A DNA stretch of 64,000 bases from Atrichornis clamosus (Eukaryota; Chordata; Aves; Passeriformes; Menuridae), in assembly GCA_013400975.1 (NCBI GenBank), contig WBMZ01011880.1, positions 124,001 through 188,000 on the forward strand. Direction: 5' to 3'. Positions 27,101 through 39,400 of the stretch are shown here, piece after piece. Position 1 is the first letter of the stretch. Each line of letters starts with the position of its first letter. A program made the position numbers and the translations under genes. Below the pieces are notes generated by a model. The model made no database searches, was not told the origin of the DNA, and saw only the letters and a list, made by a program, of their open reading frames with translations.

Positions 27101-30100
27101 TCGCTGAAGTTTCCCAGTCAATCTATCCTCTCCCCGCCAACCCCTGACATAAATAAAGTCAGGAGTGGAAGATTCCCTTCAAGGAAATTTATCTCTTTGA
27201 CAGTCAAACAGGTGGTGAAGTTAATGCGAACCCTCAAGAGAACTTGGTTGGTAAGAAGGGCCCTGCAATAACTAACCACAATGATTTACAAGGGACTAAA
27301 TTGCCAGATTAGGCCTTGATAATTTTTCAACTCTTGACTTCATTATTACCTTGTGGATCTGGATCTTACATCACCTCTAGGAATGCCTGGGATCAAATTA
27401 AAGTGGAAACACCTGGTTGAAAGTCAGTTCAAAATACAGATTTAAGAACTAGGGGGATATTTGTGTGCTGGTTCTGCTATTCGTGCATGGTAGACAGCTA
27501 TAAAATTGTTTCTCTGTGTTCAAGTGTTGTTTTCAAATGCCAGTTTGCCTTGCGTGTGTACTTGCTAATATTCACTGCTCTTTGCAAGCAGACTCACTGC
27601 TTAGAGATCTGCAGATCTGACATGTGAAGCAGATTTCAAAGTTAAATGGAGTGTCCAAGTGAGTCAAACTACAAACTCGAAGACTTAGATCAGGATGAAA
27701 ATCTGTGGTTTGACCTAACACGGCATGACTGTCTAAGGAAAAAGGCAGAGGTACTCATGCAGCAAAGATTTGCAAAAAACAAGATGATCCAGTAGTAAAG
27801 ATAACACACAAATCTTTTTCTTTTAAAGTAATGTGTGAGAACAAATAATTTTTGCCAGGAATCTGTAGCTGTAACAATCCAGTGCAATGCTCAGAGGAAG
27901 AGTGGGCAGTGGTTTAATGATACAGTTCTGCTACACAGCTCTGTTTGAGGAGAGTCTCCTACAAACCTGTATACTTTTCTTCCCGTTGCATCTCAGTTGT
28001 CCTTCACCAGCTCTCCTGCTCGGCTGGGGAGCTGCAGCCTGTACTCGTGGCTGGGCTTCCATGAGCCAGGGGATTCAGCACTGGCACAGAAGGAGAGGCA
28101 AAGCTGTATGACACTACAGCAGTGGGACCTCTTCACAGAACACCAGGTGGAAAGTCAGCGATTTGTCTAGTCCAGACAGCTTCCAGGCCACTTAATGAGA
28201 AGACGGATATTTACAGAGTAAAAGAGAAATCCTTTCAGTTCATTCTGCTGTTGGCACACAAGCAGTGGCTGCTTCATCAGAGAAAATCTCCAGCTCCCAG
28301 AGAGTCCCACTGATTTTAATGGGACCCTGCCTGGATGGCTTCAAATGACAGACCTGGCCTAAGAACCTTGCTCAGTGTCAAGCAAGCAGTTCGACCACAG
28401 TTTCCATGTGGAAAGACTTAGCTCTATCTGGAGCCATTTCTCAAGTGTACCACCTCACATGGCTGATAGCATAAATGGGTATGACATGCTGTTCAGAGAC
28501 CAGGGCACTGGTGAAGCTGGGAAGGACCTTTTGCCATATTTCAGCAAACAATTCATTTTTTTGGTCTTCTTTCAGGGGTGAGGTTCTCCCATGTGTGGTG
28601 CCTTCTGTTTGAAAAAGATGCAAATGCAACAAGCTCCTGCCTGGGAAGAAATCAAAGGTGCTTGACAGAAAATGACTGCCCATGGGAGCATTGGATCTTC
28701 CTGCAGATATGTGCTTTTTGCCTATGTCCTCGTGTTTGACTTTTCCAGGACTAAAGATACTTTCATAGGGCTATAGGCGGACAATGCAGCACAGGGGCTT
28801 AAGGAGCAATTTCCCTAGCTCAGAAGGTGGGGCCAGAAAAGCACACCCATGCATGGATCAGACTGCAAGTGGTAATTCTCTCCTGTTTTGTTGTGGCCAT
28901 TTGGAACTTCCCAGTGTAGGCTGGAAGAGAAGCAAAGGCACAAAGATGATGGTAAAAAACTTCCCCTTTCCCCTCATGAGAGTGATGTGACAGATGGATA
29001 GCTCTCACATTGCCCGTGTGATTGGGTTCCTGTTCCCCCTGGGAGCAGAGCCAGTACCCCCAGCAGGGAGAGAAGGCCAGGATGCAGCACCTCAGCAGGT
29101 GAGAAACCTCAGAGTCCTGACCACAACACTGGAATTGTCTTCAGGGGTTGAGACTCGAGGAAAAGCTCCAGACAGTGACAGAGCAGGAAGTTACAGCAGC
29201 TGTAGGAGCTGCGGTTAATGAATTTCCCAGTGGGGCTTTAGCTTTTGCTCTGCCTTGCTCCCTCTGGCCCAGAGTGCCGTATTAGTTTCTCCGCTTCCCA
29301 GCCATCCCAGTCCCACAAGCTGTTTTGTGTAAGAATTTTCAAGGCAGCAGATTGTGTTATGAGTCCCCAGTGAGAGAATAATTTTAGGTCCGTTTCCAAA
29401 CATTTAGTAACAAAGGCTCGGCTTCCCAAGGTGAATCCCAGGAACACTGACAGCATCTCCACATCTGATGATTCAAACATCAGGAGGAAGGAAAAAATGA
29501 AAATATGCAGGCTCTTTTAGAAAACAAGAAACTTGGGTCCCACAAGCTCAAGGGTTGAGGAATTTCATGTGCAATTTCATCCCTTCAGTAAAAAGGGGTT
29601 ACCTTGGCTGACCTGACTGCTTTTATTAGATGCTCTAGGTCTTCAGAGGAGAACCTTCACAGGGGACTGCAAATATTTATAATACCAAGAAGACACAGAA
29701 AGGTAAAAGCTGTTTGTTGAAGACTGTAGGAACACTTACCTCCAAGTCTATTGTAGCCACTAATTTCAGCTAAAAGTTAGCATCTTTTCTGGCTATGAAG
29801 AACTTGGGCACAGTTTCTCTTTCTGTCCCTGTCCCCATCCCAGTTGCAGTCCCAGACACAGCCACAAACTGGCTTGGACAGTGGCTTGGTGAAAGTTACT
29901 ACTGTTCCCTTTCACCAAAGGAGAAATGAACTATTTCCTTGAGAAAACACCATCTACCAACAGCTGTGGCTCAGAAGTGCTTTGCCTATAAATAAGGATT
30001 CCATATTAAAATATAGTTCACATTATTTTTAAAAACTTATTCTCAAAGCTTATAACCTCTTCACAGACTTCATTTGTTTCCCCATCTAGTAAGAACAATT

Positions 30101-33100
30101 ACATATCTCTTAGTTGCTTTGCTTGGTGAAAGAGACTGAATGACTGCTTGAACAACCTGCATTTTCAGAAACACCCTAGTATTCCTCCAAAATTCCCAGT
30201 TTAGTCCCAGGACTAAAAAAGTGCCTTATTTTGCACATACTAACAGATGATGTATTATGTGAGTCACAGGTTATTTTTAAATGTAAAAATTTTTAGTTAA
30301 AGAACCAGAGAAGTGATCACTTCTGTAATTCAAAACTAAAATACAGAGGACAATTGTTTAAATGACCTTTATTTAGAGTTACTGCAAGCAGAGAAAAGCT
30401 GGCATTTTTTTTTCAGGTTGTTTGGATTGTGGATACAAGTAAGAGATGAGGAAATCCATGTATCAATATTTTTGCTGGACTGTTCCAGTTTATGATATCT
30501 CCACTGGAAGCTTTGTCCCACCTGCCTCATGCTTATTTCCCACTGCTGTGAGCGCTTGCTGGACAAGAAGCTGGCAACCCTCAGCATTTCAAGCATTGCA
30601 GTTCACAGGCAAGCCCTGGGAAAGCAGAGGCCCTGAGGAGACACTGGATCCCTGGAGCTGTATCTGCATGAGGGCTCCCACTGTTGCTACCATAGTGAAC
30701 TAACAGGAGCCACGAGACAAGAACTGCTGATGAGACCTCTGGGAAGACACCGATAAAACAAAGAGCACTGACACTAGCTTGATTTGGAGATATTTGGGAG
30801 ACCTTAATTCCACCCTCTGCTCCGATCCTACTGTTGACATAAAACTCCTTACCTTACATGCCGAAGGTTTAACTAGGCAGAAGCTCCCTTTTAAAACAGC
30901 TGCAGAGGTCAATATTCCTGGCTCTCAGCATGGCAGGAAAACCTAACATCCTTAATCACCTTGGGATGCTTCTGTCTGCCCATTAACTACTGATCTATGT
31001 AGAGACCTAACTTGTATTGAGTAAAGTTTGTTCTAAACAGTGGATCCAAATGCACCTGCCCGTTAAGTAAACAGAATGAGTTTACGCTAACTTTGCTTAT
31101 CTGGAGCTTAAGTGGATGCACCTGAATGAAAGTTTGTAATTATCTTCTAAGGGCCTGTTTAGACGTGACAGTGGATGGAGATGAGAGTATGACAGGCATT
31201 CAAAAGGCACTGATTAGTCCGGAGTTCAGCCCCTGAGCACAGAACTTCTTACTCCAGAGCATCGTTCTTGTTTGAGTTAGGCTGAAACAGTTTATGCTTA
31301 TTGCAAAATATAAGGGTAAGCACAGACACACACAATTAAGTGCAGTTATTATGCAGGGATGTGTGTGGAAGAGCCTGGCAGATGAGCTCAGGACTGTGGC
31401 TGCCTGCAGCTGCAATGGGAAGGGAGGGCTGGATGTCAGCGCACAAGCAGCCACTGCTCCTGCACACACCCTGCAAGAGGAGCTGCTAGCACGGGTATGG
31501 AGGGGAGATCCCTAGAGCCATCTTGGCACCCCATTCTTCCTCTCCCACTAAAAAACTTGTCCCCAGATACAGCTACGAGCTTTTCAAATGCTTCAGTTCT
31601 GGCCATTCCCCACATCTTACTGTCACAGCAACTTTTATCCATAATTGGATTAGGAAAGAAAGGCTCCAGTTACCTCAGTGCCATAGGCACTGGCCTAGGC
31701 ACAGTTTGCCAAAATGTTTTCCATCAGTATAGATAAGATTTTAAAGGCAGTTTGATCAGCCTGTACGTACAGGGATATGTTCAAAGGTTTCATTTTTTTC
31801 AAAATACATTGGGGCTCCTTAGCTAAAACCTACAATTGCCCTACTTAGGAAGAAGGAAACAAACAACCTGCAAATTTAACTTAGGCACAAACACACACAG
31901 ACACTTGATCCTGACTTCTGCACATTCATCTTTTAGCTCTAAAGCTTTTATTATTTTTGTGGAAGAAATGAATTGTGTATTGTCAGCATTAAGCAGACAG
32001 CTAAGTATGGAAGCTGGAATGTTATTTCTAAAGTTATTTTAAATATTTGTGTTGTCCACTTAAACTATGTTTAAATAAAGTTACTATGAATTTCTTCATT
32101 TCTTTGAAGGCGTGATAAAGCCACACTTTCTGCCATTAGATACATCAGCATTTAACGGCCAGGGAAAAATTATGATGAGCTAATTAGCATACCAGGGGTT
32201 GGGGTTTATGTAACTACATTTCTAACTTAATTGGGTGCTGTCCCTAGACTTACCATCTTCTTTCTTGCAAGGGAGAAAGGCAGATGTGTGACTAAATACC
32301 TGGAATTTAGGCTTAGGAGCTTCATGACAAAGTAAGGCTTAAATAGGTGCCCTCATCAACCAGTTCTGCCTGATCTGCGGTTTCAGGGACTGTTAGAGGA
32401 CCTCATCTCTTTGAGAGATATAGTTTTATTTCCTGTTTGTGGGGTATGAACTTGGCAGTGGAAAACTGACCAGAGTCCCAAAGTCTCTGTACTTGAAAAA
32501 CTTGGGGTTTCAGGGACAGAAACAAACTCTTGAGAGCAAATACTTCATAATACTGCAATTACCATTTGCATTATGATTATCTGCTTCTGTTGAAGACGAC
32601 TTGTCTACTCAGAGATGCAAGAAGAATTAGGACTCATATTCAGAGGTTAGGTTTATGATTTTATATGCATCAAACTCTTGAGCAGGTGCACACTTTCAGA
32701 ACCACAGTGGCCCATAACTCACTCCTTTTTGTGCGTTCACTACACAGCTCCGACCCCTCTGAATTTTCCCAAGCTGTTCCTGAAGACAAGACTCACCAGA
32801 GATTGTCTATACACAAAAGTTAGGACAGACTATGATGGTGTTCGAATGTAAAGAATAATGCTTGCTCCTCAATTATTTATTTATGATGAAGTAAAAGGGT
32901 ATTGTTCCCAATTAGCTTACCTCACTTAGGTCTTCTGCACAAGTGCTTATGATGCAAGGTAAAGTACATAAATATTGTGTGTTAACAACTCTACATACAT
33001 GGACAGCCCTAACAGGAGGGGAAAGAAAAATTTACACTAAAATGGACATCCAGCTTAGGTGCTCCAAGCTGCAACTACACTAATATAAAAATAACCTACA

Positions 33101-35099
33101 AGCACATGATACAAGAACTACTATCACCAAAAGCAAAGGTTCTTGAAACCTAAACTTGTTTTATCTCACTCCAGTTACTGAGTGGGCACACCCAGTTTAG
33201 AGATCTGGCAACCCCAGAATCTTTTAAAAGACTAGGGAATAGAAGAGAAGCCCTAGAAAACCACTACTGATAAACCAACGATGGAATTTGTCCTGCTCAC
33301 TGGGCAGCAGAGTGCTACAGAATGATCTTCAAACACCTTGTTTACATGGCCATAAGCTCAGCACCATTAAGATAGGACCTTTCTGAGAAAACTTTCATCC
33401 TGGCAGGTTGTTACAGCAAGACAAAACCACCAAGAAGTGCACCCATGTCAGCTCATACAGCTTTAACAGTAAACTTTCCTGGCATTGTGGTACAGAATGA
33501 AGGAAAATGTTCCTACATTAAGCCACTAGTCTAAAGTATTAATTTAAAATTTTTACCTGAGCTACTAAAACTGTACTGTCTCTATGCTGAAATAACACAG
33601 CTTATCAGCCACGGCCCTGAAGAGACGCAATGATTCTCAGAGTTTCTGATCACAGCATTAAAGGAAACTCTCAGCATCACATGGTATTTGCAGCAGTTTA
33701 GAGCAATATAAACAGGGGATAGCCCAGTTCCCACTCCATCCTCAGTCACAAATCTTCTCTTCCTGTTTCACAGGTATCACCCATGCAACTGGGAAGCCAT
33801 CCAGTCAATAGAAAAGCTTCTGGGACAGGTGATTAACTTACGTGCCCTTTTTTTTTAAAAGGTGTGACTAGAGATGACAAACGCTTCAGGATTGTTTCTG
33901 TAACAGCTCACATGCATCAGAAAAACTAACAAGCTGAATTTTTCTGGAGGCTTGAATTGAATTTAAGCTCAGTCTCCCACTTTGCAAGACAAGCACTGTA
34001 CAGCCTCAAAGATTCTCCCAAGAAGCACTTCAGCAAGTCTATCAGATCTACAAGGTACCTGGAATTCCCTTTCTCTCTATGTATCTATGACTTTTGACTG
34101 GGAGATGAAAAGTTACGGGTCTGAATGAGTTTTGGAAACATGCTCACAGAGTGCACCACCCACAAGCTACCCCTCACCTCATCCACACAGCTGAAGAACT
34201 GAGAAAAAAGGTAGCAAATTTAGAGAAACCACAATGACCACACATTCAATAATTAAAGTAGAACTCTGCAAGCCTTGGAAGTTGCTTTTTAACTAAGTCT
34301 GTAACTACTGTAAATTGGAATCATGCTTTATAGAACACTTTTGTATCACTCATCAGCTTCTTTTTTCCTTTTCTGTCAGGCTAATAAATGTCTTAAGTAT
34401 CAATACATCAACCTTTAGAAGTTGCTTGTTAGTCCAACACAACAAAGATTGAGATATCTTAGAAAAACAAATGTGCAATAAAATGATGCTATGTAATAGA
34501 ATTAAATTTGCTGTACTTGCTCTTAGTGACTGTGCTGTAAGAATATGGGAGTTAATTTAGCCCCAGGGAAGTCTTTTAATGACTTTTTCAAAAGAACATG
34601 GAATTTGGGGTAAGGATTAATGTAAACATTTTCTTCTATTTTCAATTAGTTTCTAAACACAGTTAACAACACTGTTCTTGACACAGATACCAATTTTTAA
34701 TTTTATGTGTGTGGCTATGTATATGCAGTAATAACTACAGCTGCACTGAGACTATATTTACTTTTTAACTCACTAAAACTGCATCCACACCACGTCATTT
34801 TTTCATAGAACTGAACGCAGCTCTATAGAACACCAGAATGAATATTCTTCAAAACCCCTTTGACCAGCTACTTCATCAATGAGTTCAGAGGACAGACAAA
34901 ACTGCCAGCTCCCAAAGCCCAATGCCACAGTACCTACTGAGAGACGTCAGAGATTACACTGTAAACCATGTAGCTGACAAAGTGGATACAGAAGTTGAGC
35001 CATAAACATTTGATCTGTGTTGATACCAAAGAGCTGGGGAACAGGCACGAGTAGTTTGTGTTAGTTCAGTTTTTGAAGGAAACATTCCAATCACTGTTT
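21182..35099. other. Gene-poor intergenic DNA downstream of RDH10
   Basis: No coding exon is recognised. The right part (about 32,400-35,099) may include a distal RDH10 3' untranslated region, because minus-strand AATAAA signals occur at 32876-32881 and near 32,422. The rest is AT-rich unique sequence with short A, T and GA runs. STAU2, the expected next gene from mammalian order, is not seen. Confidence 0.6.
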
Positions 35100-36374
35100 T
35101 AAGGAAAAGGTGGCTCACTTTAATAACCACAGGCATTGGTCACTATTTAACAAGACATTCTAAAAAAGTAATCACAATTTGTCTGATAGTAGTTTACAAG
35201 TGGATGGTATACATTAAGATACAGAGGTAGAAGTTCACTTTTACAATGCTTCACTAATACAGATTACCAAATTCAAGGCACAAAATTGTTCGCTTTACAA
35301 AAAATACTGTAAAAATGTAGTTTGCTGTTCTACAATGTGAGTACAACTCAAAAAAAAAAATCTTTACACCCTTTCATATTCTGCATGAAGAGTTGCATCA
35401 GGCATTATTCTACTTTTCCTTTGCTAACAGTTGGCATATGACCAGCACTTACATAAACAGTTTGTATCTCAGCTGAGTTGCTTTGTCTTTTAGGCACAAG
35501 TCCAGTTACAGAATTTAACACAACAGCTTCCTGGGGGGGGTGGGAGAACTCTGTCAGATGTAAGAATGAGGAAGAAGAAAAGAAACATGTAGTCTGTAAC
35601 AGTAAATTGGACTCTGACATATAGAGGGAAATGGAACAGAGTATATTTCAAATCAACTTGAAAAAAAGTCAGATTAAATCACTGACTGCATTCCTAAAAA
35701 AACAGATGCCAAGTACAGATTTACTCTGAGAGTATGTAAGACATTCATTTGCCTTTGAATCGGCAGAGATTACAAATTTCTTTTAATCTTTGTTTAAATA
35801 GAACACACACAGTTGCAACGAAAGAGAATTACCAAACAAAAGAGTTTGGCCATGTGTCCTTTAGAGAACTTGGGTGAACAAGTGAAGAGATGCATTCAGA
35901 AACCGTTCTTGAATTTTGCTGTAAGATCACGAGCAGTAGCTTAAATTGTCAGATTTCCCTCCCTCCCCAAATAACAGAAGAAGAGTCAAACCACTTTTGA
36001 AACATTGCATCTTCTAGTTGGAGACAGCTCTTAGAAGCCTTGGCAGACTAAGGAAGAGATATCACACAGTGCATCCCTACTACAAGTAGTATGACTAGTT
36101 TACTGTACATACAGTGATATTCTAAAGGACAATGGTGGCAGCTACATTGTAAATTCATTCGAGTTACCTATCACATTTCCCAAGTACTCTAGTCAGTTTT
36201 ATTTACAGTATATAAAAATTCATTGATTTTTAGAGTTCAATACACAGGTTTAGGACCCAAGAGAATGCCACAGTAAGATGTTGACAATTGCATCTGTTAG
36301 ATGCAAGTGCACTTTGCAATTCAGTCGTGTAACATTATTGCATTCATCTATAAATGTTAGTCCATCCCAAACTG
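35100..36374 (-). other. RDH10: RDH10 3' untranslated region, end uncertain
   Basis: This is the sequence directly downstream of the RDH10 stop on the minus strand. Minus-strand polyadenylation-signal candidates are AATAAA at 36198-36203, about 170 bases past the stop, and ATTAAA near 35780 and at 35119-35124. Further candidates lie beyond the stated limit, the best being AATAAA at 32876-32881. The true end could therefore be closer or up to 3.5 kb away. No protein-coding signal is seen here. The left limit is a guess tied to the 35119 signal. Confidence 0.4.
36198..36203 (-). terminator. Proximal polyadenylation signal AATAAA for RDH10
   Basis: This is a canonical hexamer on the minus strand, 172 bases after the TAA. 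If used, it would give a very short 3' untranslated region. Whether it is used cannot be judged without transcript ends. Confidence 0.4.
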
Positions 36375-36498
36375 TTAAATTCCATTTTTTGCTTCATTGT
36401 TGTTTGTAGCCTGTTTCCGTTGAGCGATGAAAGGATACATACACTTGTCTGCTCCCAAAAATCGGTACATGCATACAACTGCTTCAAATGGCAGAATA
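36375..36498 (-). CDS. RDH10: RDH10 coding exon 6 (residues 303-343 and stop)
   Basis: The acceptor is TTTCACAG (AG at 36499-36500). The exon encodes [19 protein letters not shown] and ends with NNNEAKNGI followed by TAA (36375-36377). The C-terminal hydrophobic segment followed by a short hydrophilic tail is characteristic of RDH10. The same exon continues into the 3' untranslated region to the left. Confidence 0.97.
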
Positions 36499-39400
36499 CT
36501 GTGAAAGAGAGGTTAGAAATTTGTTAGAAGACAGCATAAAACAAAAACCCCACTTACATGCACTTGTAAGTACACGTACTTACAAGCACTATATACTAGG
36601 TCTCCTTAAAAGCAACATAATAGCTATTGGAGAGTCTTCTTAAAGACTTAATTTTTATTTCACAGGGATTCTTTCAGAGAGAATTGAAATTCTAGAGTCC
36701 CAACCACACAAGCAAGGAGAAAGGAGGAAGAAGCTGCTTATCCACATGCCTCCATCTTAGACCAGATTTTCTGTTTCTTCACAAGCAGTGTGATAGCTTG
36801 TTTTAAAGCAGTGAGGCAGGGGAAGGCAAGGGCATCACCAAAGGCCTAGTAAAAGCAAAGCATTTGCTGAAAGCCACATCAGCAGAGGTCATCAGACATT
36901 TAAGATATTCTTTAATGTGGGATTAGTGTTAGTTAATGCCATTCTTTGATCACCAGATGTCTAACAACCTTGATTTATATTCTAAACTCAATCATCCATT
37001 CTCAAAAAGAAAGGTCCAAAGTAAAAAGAGCAATTTCCTTCCCTCCACCACCACCATCCCCCCCACAAAATTCCAAGAGGTGATTATGTGATGGATACCT
37101 GGCTACAGATCCTCCCCTCATTCCTGCATGAACAAAGTATTGTTTTTATTTCAAGTGTAGTACTCAGAGGCACTAGTGAAGGACTAAAATGGAATTCCTC
37201 AGCCCCTGCAAAGAGCAGCAGACACTCTTTCAGTGGAAAGCAGTGCAATTCCAGCCATTAGGAGTAATGACCACTGAAGCACCAAGAAGCAGATGTCACT
37301 GGTACAGGTGTCCTCAGTGCCAGCAGTACTGCTTGTGCAGTGACTGGAGGGCCTTTGATCTAAAGGCTGCTGCCTGGGGCATGGATTATGCAGAAGCTTT
37401 GATCTCCCTGTTGGAAGCTAAAGTGTTGAACCAAGAAAACCCAAAGGGCCTTTGATGTGGCTGTTTGTGCATAAGGCACTGCTCGTGCAGGAAGGGCTGA
37501 AGCACCCTCTGAGCTTCTGGGTGAAGAAGTTAGTTCTCAAAGATAGTGACAGTGGCCTTCATTTGGTGGCAGAACAGACACATACATATGCTCTTCCAGG
37601 AAAGAGGTGAGCAGTGCAGATACCTCTATTTTTTGGTGAGCCTATCCACCAAGAGAGACTTGAGCCAGAGGAGAAACACCACCTTGTAAGTGGAATAAAA
37701 ATCACCAAGGTGCTCAGTTTCAACCACCCCTTGCAGAAGGAAAATAATACAGTGCTGGATTTTATAGGTTCCCCCTACACACTACAGATTTAAAACTAAA
37801 ACACAGACAGTTGTGAAGCTGTTCTCCACAAAGCAGAATTCAAGTGATGTCGCATCAGAGAAACTGAAGCAACTCCTCCTGCTTTATTCTGCATCATTGA
37901 AATGTCAGCCTGGTTACAGATTAAAACAGAATTTACATCCAAAACTGTAGTGTGTTAGAATAAAAGAAGTAATTCCTTTAAATACCCCTTCCACTAAACT
38001 TAAGACTCTGAAAATTGGTTCAGAATGTGCCAATTTTCAGTTTATCGACATATCTGTGCAAGTTCTGAAGCATCTGCAGGCAGGGTCTCCTCACACACTG
38101 GTTCTAGAGACAAGCAGCTAGAGATTCCTCTGCTGGTAGCTGCCTCACGCCCCATTCCTAAAGAGGAACTCAAACAGTGAAATTAAAAGTCTGTTGAAAA
38201 GAAAGCAGGAATCTAAGGAGGATGGAAGACACAAGACGGGTAAAACAAGGATGCATAGATACAGGGGTTTCTCAGTTTTATGGAGCTTCCCAACCAACCA
38301 ACCTACAAGCATGCAAGCCTTATGAATTCTAACAAAATGGCACCTACGGCCTGTGTGGGCGAGAGGGTGTTTATATCCAGAAATTGGACATGCTCATTTA
38401 TTTTACTAGTATTTTGTGAATTGTATTGCCAACTACCTGGCCCTTCAGTCCTTACCTTTTCATGAAGGTGACCATATACATGAGGCGAGGTGTGCAGATC
38501 ATGGGCTGGTCTGTCAGGATGGCTCTCATAGCCTGCTTCACACAGTATTCAGGTTTCAAGGGCGGAAGGAAAGGCTCAATTTCTTTTCTGGAATATTTGA
38601 TTAAGACAGATTACTATGATACATAAAGGATTGCAGACCTCACTGAACAGTTCATTAACTCAATTTCTTTGGAGCTTTTTTTATATTCATTCAGGTTAAG
38701 TTACAAGGACTGTACCTCAAAATTTGCATTGCCTATGCACAAAAGGACAGAAGGCAGTGATTTCAGAAAGTCCCTTTTTTGAGACTAACACTAACATATA
38801 CTAAAGCAGATATAATACTTATTTTAATATTTTTGTGGCATTTAAAGTTACCTTTAAATGACACTACAAGCACAGAGGAAAAGGAGAATTCTACTCACCT
38901 GATCCTGCACCCTCTAAACATTCCTGTATCTACAAGATAAGGGCAGACTAAAGTAGTTTTGATTCCATCCTTTTCAGCAGCCTTCAATTCATGGCTCAAA
39001 GACTCATGGAAACCTACAGCTCCAAATTTGCTGGCACAATAATCCTGTGTTGGCAATGAGTGAAGCAAAGAAAAAAAAAAAGCAACTTAAAAAGGACAGA
39101 TATGAATGATGTTCAAAGCCAGCATACCTGAGGTGATTCTGCACAGATTTTCAAAGCAACAACAAAAGACACCCACTGAATAGAGCACCACATCAACTCC
39201 TTTATCACTTTACTTTTGAGGTAATTAGCACAGAATCATTAAAGCAGGAAAGCTGAATGTAGGAGGATATTACCTTGGATTCAAGTCTTTGAATCAGGCA
39301 GGCTCACATGACAACTTACTCCAGTGACCAGATTACTTAATAATAAATGGTACAACAAAGAACTGAGATACCCAATACTGCCTTGGGTCAGATTTGAAAA

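Noticed and set aside
1..34000. Search for STAU2 exons
   Set aside because: STAU2 is the expected neighbour on this side, but no double-stranded-RNA-binding domain exon could be recognised in either strand's translations.
37189..37455. 88-codon plus-strand frame in RDH10 intron 5
   Set aside because: Antisense, no homology recognised, length within chance expectation.
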